Part shown: in pieces, positions 1 through 11,320 of the stretch
Layout: each line of letters begins with the position of its first letter
Numbering within the stretch: the stretch's first letter is position 1
Assembly (NCBI GenBank): GCA_029204225.1
Contig: CM055096.1
Coordinates: forward strand, 3,874,014-3,938,013
From: Diphasiastrum complanatum
Taxonomy: Eukaryota > Streptophyta > Lycopodiopsida > Lycopodiales > Lycopodiaceae
Length of the DNA stretch: 64,000 bases
Reading direction: 5' to 3'
The notes under the pieces: model-generated
Databases searched by the model: none
Seen by the model: only the letters and a program-made list of their open reading frames with translations
Told to the model about the DNA's origin: nothing
Program-made: the position numbers and the translations under genes

Positions 1-2
1 GC

Positions 3-548
3 GAAACATGCGAGGTCCAGACAACGAAGGCTATCTTAGAGACTGTAACGGGGATTCCGGTGGTGACAATGGCACATAAGCTGGAGCAGAATATGCAGTG
101 TTTGTGGCCACTCACCCAACTGTTTAAGTTCATTATTGAATGTGCAGCTGGTGATGAGGAGGCTCTGTTATTTGGACATTGTGGGTACTTGGTGCTCCTA
201 GATCCTGAGGCTCAAGACTCAAAATCAGCCATTTACATTGATAAAATGGAGAGTTTGGGCCAGGAATTTTGGATAGAACACAAATCGGTTGTTGACGTCC
301 TTCGGGAGCATGGGTTAGCAAACCATTACGCCTGTCTGGTGAACAACCTTTCGGCCATAAAGGGACCCGCTTGTGAGTTAAAAACTGGGGCTCTCAGTCA
401 GCCATTCACAGGGATTCTCAGTCTCCTCTCCGATCTCTCTTCACGGTCTGTACTAAGGATTCCCAGTGTCCTCTGTTATCTCTGTTCACAATCTGTCTTG
501 GTGCGAAGCGACAGAGCCATGTTAAGAGTGGTAGGCAATGAATTTTAA
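3..548 (+). CDS. Unidentified partial gene, open at left window edge
   Basis: The frame is open from base 3, upstream of the first ATG at 60, so the 5' part of this gene probably lies outside the window. The first ~120 codons look like real protein: mixed hydrophobic and charged residues, with motifs such as KLEQNMQCLWPLTQLFKF and EFWIEHKSVVDVLREHGL. After codon ~123 the composition becomes serine/leucine-rich and less protein-like. A good splice donor (GTGAGT) lies at 373-378, so the true exon may end at 372 and the rest of the frame, to the stop at 546-548, may be intron. I do not recognise the family. It could be the last visible exon of a host gene or a fragment of one; no transposon motif is visible. 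Confidence 0.35.
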   Translation, partial: ETCEVQTTKAILETVTGIPVVTMAHKLEQNMQCLWPLTQLFKFIIECAAGDEEALLFGHCGYLVLLDPEAQDSKSAIYIDKMESLGQEFWIEHKSVVDVLREHGLANHYACLVNNLSAIKGPACELKTGALSQPFTGILSLLSDLSSRSVLRIPSVLCYLCSQSVLVRSDRAMLRVVGNEF

Positions 549-1454
549 AATCCTCTCAAACATTTGTACCATGAACGGAGAAATGATTTTGATTTTTTAA
601 ACCCTCATGAATAGAGTGACAAACAACACAGGTACTGCCCATAAAATTAATGCTTGATTGACAAATACTTAACTAACCAAACCCATTTTACACACACACA
701 CACACACATGTGATGATCCTCTCCCGAGTCAAGAGGTGATATGCTCTTGGGATCATCTAGTACTTTATCATCTCATGCATATCCTGATTCCTATCCCACA
801 CAATGACATTCGATGAAAGCACAACTATCATCTTTTCATTCATAGTAACTACTAACTATTTACACAACCACTCATATATTCCTCTCATTTTTCATTGGAA
901 TGACAACAAGCAATGTCTCCAAAATAAAATATGAAAGGTGCATTCACACATCAAACGCTTCACAACATCGAAGGCATTTCAAAAGAGCTAAAAACCGAAG
1001 GCATAGCACTCAACATTTTCGAAAGGCATGTCACAATGGACGAAAGATACGTGCATAAAAATTTCAAATTATCAATCCACATATCTACAGGTTCCGTTTG
1101 ACACCTCCTTGCCTATTTCATTCGAAAATCAAGGGTTGTGGTGCATTGGATTCTCTTCTTCAACACTCTAGTGGGACATCTTAACCATTGAAGTGAGACA
1201 TTTCTCTTGACAAAAACAACATTCAAGTAGTTACAATGATTATGCCGATAGCTATAAGTTAGCTTCCCCAAGACCAATGTGAAGGAAACTATAATGACAA
1301 GAGTCAAGACAATGTTCGCTCAAAGATAGGAGCCACAACAACATTTTTTAAGACTTTGACCCTATTATCGAGGAAACTTTGAAGAAATTTTAAAAAAAAA
1401 GGTCCATATGCGTACGTTTGTCCAACGATGTATGCCTTGAAAACAGAACCTCAC
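549..1454. other. AT-rich noncoding stretch
   Basis: No gene is visible. It contains a short (AC)n run at about 690-708. The short minus-strand frame at 1113-1307 has no recognisable motif. It ends where the dispersed repeat (copy A) begins. Confidence 0.5.
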
Positions 1455-2672
1455 TTATTGCATTGGTTCCCGAGGCATCCCTAGAATATTTTTCTGTTGG
1501 TTAAAGAGAGTGTTTTTTGAGAAATATATTGAGGGCCCTCATAATATCCCTCAGGGTGTAGATTGATTAGGAAAGAGAGATCTTTGAGGGATATATCGAG
1601 GGCCTTTGAAATATACCTCAAGATTCATACAAAGAATTTCACTGAGGATAATTTCTAGGGAACAAAAAATAATAATAATTTAGGACAGAATGGAAGCACT
1701 ATCCGAACTCCATTCTCCCCTAAAATAGACTCCATCCAATCCCATGAGTTTTTTGCATCACTTTTATAGAGTTGGTGAGCTGAATCATTTGTTTATAATT
1801 GTTAATAAATCTTTTTACAAATATTTAAGTTACATTTCATACACATAAAGACGAACGAAAGACACTTACGATTAACAAAATATATATTCATATATAAATG
1901 CTCCAAGTATAGAAATATATTACAAACTAAATCAGGACTCTCACATATATGTGTGCTAGAATGAAACACCTAATTAGAATGTGTCCAAATCCGACCTCAT
2001 CCACTTATCTACTTGCCAAAAATAGTACAAACACTATTTAGGCCAAGATCATGGTATGCTAGACTCGACTCTTTTCTTATCTCACTAGGATTTATCCTAA
2101 GTGACTATGATGGTGGGAGTGAGAGTCAGACCATATGTTTTGCTTCTGTTGTATAGCTGGTTTGAAGACAATACTTCATGAAGAACATATGCCATCAATT
2201 AACGAGAGTGTGCATCTTAATAGTATGAACAGAATATAATATATCATCGTTTCTAGCGAGACAAAAGTTAAACAATGTGGTATTTAGTACAAATATTGGT
2301 GCTAAATTTGAAAAATAAAATAACAATGATGCATTCCACAAGAAGCAACTTTGACAAGCATGGTATGAAATGTTTTTTCTAATAATTTTGTCATAAATGT
2401 TTTTCTGATTAAAAACAATATTATTATTTCATTACTTTTAATGTACAGTTGGTTTGATGACAATGAATTTTGCAGACGAGTTTCAATCTCCATAAAAACA
2501 AGAGAAAAGTTTCTATAAACAAATGCATTAAAGGTTTGTATATATGGCTTTTGCTTTTTGTAAATAATATTTTCACTTCATGTTAATAATTTCATTGGAT
2601 ATTTATGTGGTGACTAATAAGAATGTACTTTGTGTTTTTTGATTAGTTTGCAAATTTTTATTTCTCTTTCAG

Positions 2673-3160
2673 GTGGTAAAGCCATCTAGACCTATTGAAG
2701 ATGGCATTTTCATAATGTTAGACCTAAATGGCATTCTCATAAAACAATGTGATATTGGTCGACAATTCTCAAGCGATAAGAAATGGCAATCAAAACAGAT
2801 CAAATTGTGACATGGGTGGTTGGAATTCTAAAGAATGTTTTGTCAAAATTCAAGATTGGCATTTGGTCCATTATGGACTATGAAACCATGCTTAATACCT
2901 ACTATTTTATGGAAAGCGAGGCATGTCAAAAGCTTCCATTTTTCATGTTGTGGAGCCAAGAAAATTGCTACCAACATTCAGGTGGCATATCTAGGTCATC
3001 TCACATGTGCAAGGAAGACCAGAAGTTAGGGAGAAAAGAATTACGAGAAAATCTAGATTGCTTCAAGGAACAACTAGAGACACCTAAGAAGCAACTAGAG
3101 ACTACAGTGCCTTTTCACTTGGGTAGTGGCCGCCAAGGTGTACATTTGTTTAAATACTAA
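2673..3160 (+). pseudogene. HAD/FCP1-like phosphatase fragment, copy A (broken)
   Basis: This starts after a strong 3' splice-like signal (TTTATTTCTCTTTCAG, ending at 2672). The first ~45 codons contain IMLDLNGIL at 2712-2738, which fits motif I of FCP1/NIF-type HAD phosphatases (consensus DLDGTL), with Asn in place of the second Asp. A TGA and a frame change near 2800 break the frame. The open frame at 2783-3160 then continues with KFKIGIWSIMDYETML and FFMLWSQENCYQHSG, and runs directly into a charged helix-like tail (KELRENLDCFKEQLE). The middle of the HAD domain is missing compared with copy B. A pseudogene is the simplest reading; the family assignment rests on the motif and on the better preserved copies B and C. 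Confidence 0.6.
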
Positions 3161-3381
3161 TCACAATTTTGTCAGTTTAGGGAAAAATTCCCCATAAAGT
3201 GGTCTCCCACCAAGGAGAAAACAAGTATGTGTATGCCAACAATATGCAATCATTATTCAAATTATTCGAGAGACAAGGAGTGAGAATGGATTGGGATGCT
3301 ACTTTTGAGGTATGGCTTCAAAATATATTTTAACCTCACTACATAGGTGTTGGTATGAAAAAAATAGCCATTGAGGGGGGG

Positions 3382-3771
3382 TGTTGAAATAAATGCCTAT
3401 TTTGCCCCTTACGGCTTGTATACTTGTAGCTTGTAAGTTGTGCATAAGACATGTTGGTAAAACGCTTATGTACATATAGTACACCCCACTTGTGCTAATT
3501 AGGCAAGTAATAACAAGTAGGTTGAGGACCCATGTGGGTTCTAGAGCTAGAATTAGCAAGACACCACCTCTTGACATTACATGGTAAAAGTGGCCCTTTA
3601 GTTTCTACTCTGTAGCTGGTTTTCCAAGCTTTCATAGTGTGCTTACTATGTTCTTATTATACTCCATAGCTACGCCTTGGATTTTGTCACACAACACATA
3701 GTGCGCTACTACTATGAACCATTCTCGGGCACAAGGTCGTGATCTGATCTCATATTACTACTAAGACTATC
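3382..3771 (+). mobile_element. LTR-like end after polypurine tract (copy A)
   Basis: The tract TTGAGGGGGGG ends at 3381 and is followed by TGTTGAAATAAATG, the usual layout of a polypurine tract next to the start of a 3' LTR. The same junction occurs at 63636 in copy B. The LTR end cannot be placed because no second LTR of this family is visible; similarity to copy B continues to the window end. Confidence 0.6.
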
Positions 3772-3944
3772 GAAGCCGACTTGAACTCCACAGATTTTGT
3801 ACAATCCATATGGGGCAGCACAATATGCAGCAATTTACATAGGACACGGGGCAGTAGCAAACCCAATAGTTTATATGTTCTTCACCAGTGTGCTTAAACA
3901 TTTAATCTCAATGCTCCATTAATTCTCTTTCTTTTGTCACACAA

Positions 3945-4851
<907 letters not shown>

Positions 4852-5078
4852 ATGTTAGATTTTAGTTTTCACAAGTCAATAAGTGCAAATAATGAATGAA
4901 GCAACATGCACTATATCCGTTTTGACTCTAAACTACAATTTTCTTTTAATTTTGTAGTTGCTCAAGAGACCTTGGCCTAAAAAGAAGAAAATTATTTTCA
5001 TATTTCATTTCGTGTGCAGAATTTATGATATTATAATGATCTACATATGAAAATCTTGAGCGCTGTCTGTTTCCTAGA

Positions 5079-6438
5079 TCAGCGTGTCAGTGTGGGAGAG
5101 GTGTTGATGTCTTTGACAAGACATTTGTCACTGTCAAACTCAACCTTGAGTTGTTGATCAGGCATCATCCCAACATATAGTAGATTGTTAGCTAAGCCAG
5201 GTACATATTGCACATTGCTTATCCGCTTTATCACCTCACTGGCTAACTTCACTGGTACCAATCCAAATCCTTTAATAGATAGCAATCGGCCATCAGCTTG
5301 CCCAACTTCATCACCATTGTGAGTTTCCTTGAGTTCTGAAAACCACTCTTTCCTTGAAGTCATGTGCTTGGATGCACCACTATCAATGTACCAGGTATCC
5401 TTGGATTCATCACTTGTCATTAATGCTATAATGAACAAGTTTGAACTTTCACCTGTATCATCTTCATATTGATCATCATTGTATTGATGTTTATTAACAT
5501 AGTTGTCTTCATAATAATCATCATCAAATTGATGTTGATCAACATAATTGTCTGCTTGCCATTTGCATTTTCTTTGTTCTATCTCCTTTTGTTTCTTGAA
5601 GCATTCACGCTCCCAATGGCCAGGTTTGTTGCAGTATCTACAATTTCCAGGTTTATTTTGCCTAGAATAGTCGCATCCTTGACCTCGACCATGATTCCAA
5701 TTGCCTCGATTCGAGCCATCATTGATTGTTCTTGAAATTGTTGGAACGATCCAAGATTTGAGTTTCCACCTCTTGATTGGTGTCTTCCATGGGAAAATCC
5801 TCCACCACGTCCTCTGACTGCAAGAGCTTGATCAAATCCCATGTTGCAATGACTCAAGTTCTCTTGACGTTGTTCTTTCTGCAAAAGCAATCCACCTAAC
5901 TCTTCATAAGTTGGAAGATTCTCCCGTGTGGCTATACTTGTTTCAAACATCTGATGTGACTCACTCAAACTATTCAATGTCAATTGCATGATCTCACGAT
6001 CCTGAACTTGCTCTCCAACGACAACTAATTGATCACAGATCTCCTTTACCTTCAATAGGTGATCGGCAATGGTTGCACCATCATCCATTTGTAATGTGTG
6101 CAGCTTCGTCTTCAGGAATAGCACTCGAGATGTGTTTGTGGTCTCAAACAATGCCTTCAACGTATCCCATGCTTCTTTTGGTCCTTCTGAATCTGAAATG
6201 TAGGAAATCATTGCATCTCTAATTGATAAGTTGATGGCATTTTGTGCTTGTCATTTTTTCTTGTCAAATGTCCGTTGATCTTCTTCAATCATTGGCCTTG
6301 TCTCTTCACCTGTCACAATCTCCCATAGCTCCTTTTCCATCAAAATGTTCTTTAGTTTGAATTTTCAAATTGCATAGTTACTAGCTCCTTCCAATTTGCT
6401 TGGCTCATTAAGGACACTCTCACTTAGAGTTGCCATTA
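5079..6438 (-). mobile_element. Ty1/Copia gag-protease remnant
   Basis: Read on the minus strand, the gag starts near 6438 (MATLSESVLNEPSKLEGASN), has two early stops, and then runs open at 6211-5579. That frame carries a UBN2-type gag domain (EAWDTLKALFE, FLKTKLHTLQM, LPTYEELGGLL) and an RGRGGG nucleic-acid-binding stretch. The zinc knuckle (CRYCNKPGHWEREC) lies near 5600-5650 in another frame, so a frameshift precedes it. The aspartic protease follows at 5438-5079 (WYIDSGASKHMT). Integrase and reverse transcriptase are absent; the element is truncated downstream of the protease. The gag resembles that of the Copia element at 12524, so they may be related families. Confidence 0.9.
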
Positions 6439-6506
6439 CTGAATAGATGAGTCTGGATCACAAAATTTATCACACCACAGAACTGTATATTTTTTGTGGT
6501 ACACAT

Positions 6507-6735
6507 GATATCGGTATGACGCGCGAGTGTACGATTGCTCAGGATTCTCTTTAGCTCGCGCACGTGGATCCGATATTGGTACGGATATGTGATATTGATG
6601 TGACACGCAGATGTACAATTGCTCTAGATTTTCTTTACCTCTGGCGCATCGATCCAATATTGGTATTGATATGCGATATCAGTATGACGCGCGGATGTAC
6701 GACTGCTCTTGGATCCTGAACCCTAAACCCTAGCC
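6507..6735. repeat. Tandem repeat, 84-bp unit, about 2.7 copies
   Basis: Copies start at about 6507, 6591 and 6675 with GATATCGGTATGACGCG, GATATTGATGTGACACG and GATATCAGTATGACGCG. The array ends in CCCTAAACCCTAG. It lies upstream of the minus-strand Copia gag and is probably part of its leader or LTR. Confidence 0.8.
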
Positions 6736-6758
6736 GCAGCAATTAACTCCAAGGAGCT

Positions 6759-8294
6759 ATGGAAAGCGAGTACAATTCACTTTTGATGAACCAGACCTGG
6801 ACATTGGTCAACTTTCCCACTCACAAGAGAGTTATCAACAATAAGTGGATCTTCAAGAAGAAGATCAACTCTGATGGTTCCATTGCTAAATGGAAAGCAC
6901 GGCTGGTGGCTAAAGGATTCACTCAAGTCCAAGGAGTGGATTATCAAGAAATTTTCAGTCCTAACATGAAGATCAGTCAATCAGGGTTCTAATTGCATTA
7001 ATAGCCACAGGAGACCTCGCAAGGCACCAAATGGATGTCAAGACAACATTTCTCAACGACAATGTCGAAGAGGAGCTGTACACCTTCCAACCAGAAGGAT
7101 TTGAAGTCAAAGGCCAAGAGCACAAGGTGTGCAAGCTGCACAAAGCAATCTATGGTCTGAAAAAGGCCGCAAGAGCATGGTTGGATAGAGTCAACTCTTA
7201 TCTCATTCAATTGGGATTTGCACACAATTCAGCTGTCTATAATGTTTATTCAAAGCATATACGCACTAATTCAGTTCACATAGCTCTTTACGTAGATGAT
7301 GCGTTTATAATGTCTAACGACACTTCTCTTTTGCACACTACTAAGAGTGATCTGTCAAAGAAATTTGACATGACTAATTTAGGAGTTGTCCATTCTTTGC
7401 TAGGAATTCACATTACTGGAAATAGGCTTCAGAAGAAGATCTATCTTAGCCAACAGACATATCTAAAAGACATTTTAAAAAATTTTCATATCTCTGATTG
7501 CAAACCAATTGATAGTCCAATGGATCCAAGTATAGTATTGACTAAACCTACTTGTGCTTATTCTGATAGTGAAGTACTCGACATAGCAAAGTACCCTTAT
7601 CGTTCACTAATAGGATCTTTGATGTATGCAATGTTGTGTGCTAGACCAGATTTAGCATACACTGTTAGCACATTAAGTCAATTCATGTTTAATCCTAGGA
7701 TCTCTAATTGGAAAGCATTAAAAAGAGTGATGAGATATATTCAGAGAAGTTTAGATCACATTTTATCTTATGATGGAAATACTATCAATCCACTCTTCCT
7801 TCAAGGCTACTCCGACTCATATTGGAGAGGAACAGTCTCTACCATAAAGTCTACCTCTAGGTTCTGTTTCTATCTGGCAGGGGGACCGATTTTTTGGAAC
7901 TCAAGGAAGCAAAAATCAGTTGTACTTTCTTCGACCAAGACAGAGTACATCGCAACATGTCAAGCTTCAAAAGAAGTTGTATGGATCAGGGTATTGCTTC
8001 ACAACCTACATTACACTCAGTTCAATGCTACCACCATTCCCTGTGACAACTTGAGTTGTATTTCATTGTCACTGAATCCCAGATTTCATGGAAAATCCAA
8101 GCACATAGAAATCTAGTATCATTTCATCCAGGAGAAAGTTTTCTCAGGGCAATTGATCCTTCAAAACTGCTCCACAACAAAAATGGTCACAGACATCTTC
8201 ACCAAAGTGCTTCCCAAGATCAAGCATCAGAAGTTCTTCAACATGCTGAACCTGACGAAGATACAAACGCACCAACTATGACCTTAAGGGGAAC
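6759..8294 (+). mobile_element. Ty1/Copia reverse transcriptase-RNase H remnant
   Basis: The fragment begins inside the reverse transcriptase ([34 protein letters not shown]), breaks near 6990, and continues in the long frame 7031-8116. That frame shows MDVKTTFLN, AIYGLKKAARAW and the catalytic motif ALYVDDAFI at about 7288. RNase H follows (LIGSLMYAM, GYSDSYW, LSSTKTEYIA). A short frameshifted tail (VTDIFTKVLP) reaches the polypurine-like AAGGGGAAC just before 8295. Gag, protease and integrase are missing: the element is 5'-truncated at about 6740, head-to-head with the minus-strand Copia remnant. Confidence 0.93.
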
Positions 8295-8640
8295 TGTTGG
8301 ATATTAAGTCCAAAATTGGTGAATGACTATTTCTATTTCATGATTCTTCTTGCACATTTATTGATCGTTGATCTAGGGTCAGGTGAAATCAACTTTGGTT
8401 CTACGTCTGCTCATCTGATACCTACAGGAGTCACAACATAGACAACCAAACTATTTGAAGAATGTCTACAATGGGCTTCCGACTGATCTCTAGCAAAGGG
8501 TAATCAATCCTATCATAATCTCAAGTTCATATGTTAAGTTCAATTACTTGAAGTCATTGAAGACTTGGCCATCTTCAAGGACTTTCAAGAACTAGCATTT
8601 AGAACAAGTCTGCAGATTTACATTACTTTTTCAATAGTCT

Positions 8641-8720
8641 GCAGAAATACACTAAGTGTCGCAATAGTATGTAGAAATACTCTAAGTGTTGCTACAGTCT
8701 GCAGAAATAAACTATCTAGT
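8641..8720. repeat. 30-bp tandem repeat within putative LTR
   Basis: Exact 30-bp spacing: GCAGAAATAC at 8641, GTAGAAATAC at 8671 and GCAGAAATAA at 8701. Confidence 0.8.
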
Positions 8721-8900
8721 TTTGCACAATGTCGGCTTTTTCGGAAAAGTGACAATGTCGGCTTCTTCCCAAAATCTACATCCTAGTTCACAAATTAAAC
8801 TTTTTGCGACAATGTTGGCTTTTTCGCATTTTCTCGAAAAAGCGACACTTGCATTCAATTTCTTCCTTTCAATTATTTTGAAGGAGTTAAATCTTTTTAA

Positions 8901-8983
8901 AGGATAGTGTCACCTTTTTAAGGGCACCGTCAACTTTTTAGAGGACAGTGTCATCCTTTTAAGGGCACTGTCAGCTTTTTTGC
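8901..8983. repeat. 41-bp tandem repeat within putative LTR
   Basis: AGGATAGTGTCACC at 8901 and AGGACAGTGTCATCC at 8942, each followed by TTTTAAGGGCAC. Confidence 0.75.
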
Positions 8984-9889
8984 AAAATCTTGAAGAGAGA
9001 GAAAAAACGACAGTCATCTATTTTCAACGAGGAACGTTCCCAACGACTTTCCAAAAATATGAAGTGAGAGAAAGCCACTTCACGTAAAATGTGAAGTGAG
9101 AGCTCTATTTGCAACATCCTCGTCTACATCAACATTCCTGATTCGTTGACCCTATATACTATGTAGAGTTGTCACAAAAGCCAAATACTTCCAAGTACTA
9201 CGGCTTACCTAATTAGGTGACAAACATTTACTGTAGTTAATACATGGATTTAATCTATAGATAGATCATCTAGGCACACTCTATGAGATGATTTGTCCAT
9301 GAGACATATGATTTGAGCCTCCCAGGTACGTCGCCATTCTGGTTGTAATTGTCATTGTATTGTGCTTCAATGTAATATAGCAGCAGCATGTTTTTATCTA
9401 TGTATAACATAGATGAATGCTTGTTGTGATTGAATGTACTTTATCGCTGTTTGGTCATGCTTGTTTACTCACTCTGATCAGAACATGTATGTCTACGACT
9501 CCTTCGCTTCTGATCAGATGATGGCTATCTTTGACGCTTGAGGAACTTGCGATATCATACTGCTCTTCCATCTGTTTCAGAACTAAACTTCATATTAAAT
9601 CTGATTTCCAGTAATACCACACACACAAACCATTTCTAATCTCTTCGGTGGACTGTACTCTTGTTTTTGTGAGTATGAATTAATTTTTAAGATCCTGTTG
9701 GGCAATTAGAACACTTAAAGTTGTGATTATACTTAGCATAAGCTTTCTATTAGACTGTTTTTGCATCTAGCAGTTGATTGCAATGGGAGAGCTGTTCCGC
9801 AATATTCTTGTTCTCTTCTCCATTCACATTCTTCTATCTCCCTTGCCCCATCAAAGTTAGCTCACTTGCTCATTATGCATGCTAATGGA

Positions 9890-10260
9890 AAAGCATTAAC
9901 AATGGAAAATAGAGAACAATAGAAAACAAGACAAAAGCACTAGCAATGATTGAATAGCAAATGAGGATGCTTGCTCTCCAAAATGGTAGAGTCTCATCCT
10001 TCTCATTAAGCATGGAAAATGGTTACAGATGGTGTCTTTTTATCTTTCGGGTGGCCCTTGCCCCTTGCTTCCTATTGGTTACTTGCAAGAAGGTGGGATT
10101 GAAATCCACACCATCCACAAGAAACACAAATGAATCTATGGTGTAGGAAGAAGCACACCCCAACTACCACCATTTGACTTTTGACTAATCTCAAAAACTT
10201 AGTAGCTTAAACTTTGGCTTCCAATATTATTTTTAATTACATGGCCCAAAGTCTAGTTTA
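9890..10260 (+). repeat. Dispersed repeat, copy 1 (partner at 19380-19770)
   Basis: The two stretches share, in the same order, blocks such as ATTGAATAGCAAATGAG / GTGATTAGCAAATGAG, TGGTGTCTTTTTAT, AAGGTGGGATTGAAATCC and AATTACATGGCCCAAAGTCT. No protein is recognised. They are probably copies of one noncoding repeat or LTR family. Confidence 0.75.
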
Positions 10261-10619
10261 TTCCAGAAAGATAATTTACAAGTGCTCATTGGGCCATGGA
10301 CTTATGCACACATTATGCCATGACCCTTGTATCTTATTTCTACTAATTTTGCATTTTATTTACTTACACCCATGACGAGAATACCCCCAACAAGGCCCAC
10401 GGCCTGAAGTAGTGCCAATCCCTCAGCACTAGGATGGCTTCGTATAGGCTGCGTTTGGCATGTCTTTGGTGGATGAGATATCTGGTGACGTCTTCCATGA
10501 AGTCCAGCCTTGCAGTGCCCTTCTTGTCCTTGGTAGAAGGACTTATGGACGTCCGTTAGCCAATGTTGCTCAATTCATGTCTAAAAGGGTGAATGCCAAG
10601 GTCGCCGAGGAGGGCCGTT
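10261..10619. other. No recognised feature
   Basis: Mostly noncoding. A 60-codon plus-strand frame at 10460-10642 has no recognisable motif. Confidence 0.4.
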
Positions 10620-11219
10620 CTATAGCACACTCGGGCCACTAGATGCCAGGGCCATATTTGGGTCAGAATAGATGGATGGGAGATAGTCGTCCCATTTGGT
10701 GGCGACGCCCATCAAGTATTCTAAGTCCTGGGCATATTGTGCGGCCGCGAAACTTTTGGCCAATTCAAGGTTGCGATGGATATCTGGTCCCAAGGGATAC
10801 CACACTCCGCCCATTTTGATTTGCGTGAGTAGGGGACGTAGTGGGCATTGACCCGTAATTGTCTTGGACTTGTGACATATACCCTGATGGTCATAGGGTC
10901 TCTTTCGAACAACCGTTGGTGCCATCTTGGTTGAGGTGCAGGCTAGCTCATTTCCCTTGACCTCCTTGATTGTCATAGATAACTGCCAGCCGCCGCGTGA
11001 GCTTTCATATGGATACTGGACTAGGTAGGAATTGATTTTATCCTCTACTGTTTTTGGTTGTCGGAATGCGCGGTTGGCAGAGATGGACCATGAGCCTTGA
11101 TATGAAGAGGCTTGTGCTTGGCTCGGTCCCACTGCTTGGGTGGTATCTGGGCCTGTGTCTTGCCCTTGGTCCAGTGTGTCCGCCCCTGTGGCTGCTTCCC
11201 CTTGGTCTTGGCTCTAAGT
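10620..11219 (-). CDS. Unidentified minus-strand open frame, possibly interrupted
   Basis: The frame read from about 11213 down to 10620 is open for nearly 200 codons, with the first Met at 11132. It is rich in Gln, Ser and Thr at its start, then more globular (EDKINSYLVQYPYESSRGG, GGVWYPLGPDIHRNLELAK, EYLMGVATKWDDYLPS). I do not recognise it. Its upstream end coincides with the left edge of the Copia element. Another minus-strand frame (17182-16972, MASPSSSHNAPSSPSDETDP) ends at the right edge of that element, and an 8-bp direct repeat (CTCTAAGT) occurs at both edges. So these may be two halves of one sequence, perhaps a Gypsy gag, split by the insertion. Confidence 0.35.
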
Positions 11220-11231
11220 AGCTTGCGCAAC

Positions 11232-11307
11232 ATTGTCTTGTCTTGTTGCACTTGACGTTGTGCTGTGGTGATTGATCCGGTCGGGTGTTTAAATTATGTT
11301 TCTTAAC
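11232..11307 (+). repeat. 5' terminal repeat (short or truncated LTR)
   Basis: Matches 16889-16964 at about 73 of 76 positions (shared core GGTGATTGATCCGGTCGGG, ending TTTCTTAAC). Similarity stops abruptly at 11232. Seventy-six bases is very short for a Copia LTR, so the left LTR is probably truncated. Confidence 0.8.
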
Positions 11308-11308
11308 T

Positions 11309-11320
11309 TGGTATTAGAGC
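11309..11320 (+). other. Primer-binding site (initiator Met tRNA type)
   Basis: TGGTATTAGAGC lies one base after the terminal repeat; it differs by one base from the common plant PBS TGGTATCAGAGC, complementary to the 3' end of initiator tRNA-Met. Confidence 0.85.

Larger units (their letters stand above)
1455..3771 (+). repeat. Dispersed HAD-carrying repeat, copy A
   Basis: This stretch matches 60530-64000 (copy B) in the same orientation, by eye well above 90% identity. Homology starts abruptly at TTATTGCATTGG in both copies; left of this point the two flanks differ completely. The unit has about 1.2 kb of AT-rich leader, a HAD/FCP1-like coding fragment, a short downstream coding stretch, then a G-rich polypurine tract and an LTR-like sequence. 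Copy B is cut by the window end, so the true right boundary of the unit is unknown; it may extend past 3771. Copy A lacks 1,137 bp and a further ~85 bp that are present in copy B. Confidence 0.85.
8295..9620 (+). mobile_element. Putative 3' LTR of the preceding Copia element
   Basis: TGTTGGATATTAAG begins directly after a purine-rich tract at the end of the Copia coding region, as expected for a 3' LTR. The right end is a guess, because no partner LTR is in the window; 9620 is the last plausible CA-ending point I see. The segment holds two small tandem arrays: a 30-bp unit at 8641-8720 (GCAGAAATACACTAAGTGTC) and a 41-bp unit at 8901-8983 (AGGATAGTGTCACCTTTTTA). Confidence 0.45.

Noticed and set aside
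6719-6733. Telomere-like CCCTAAACCCTAG
   Set aside because: Only two units, at the end of an 84-bp tandem array; too short to be an interstitial telomere.
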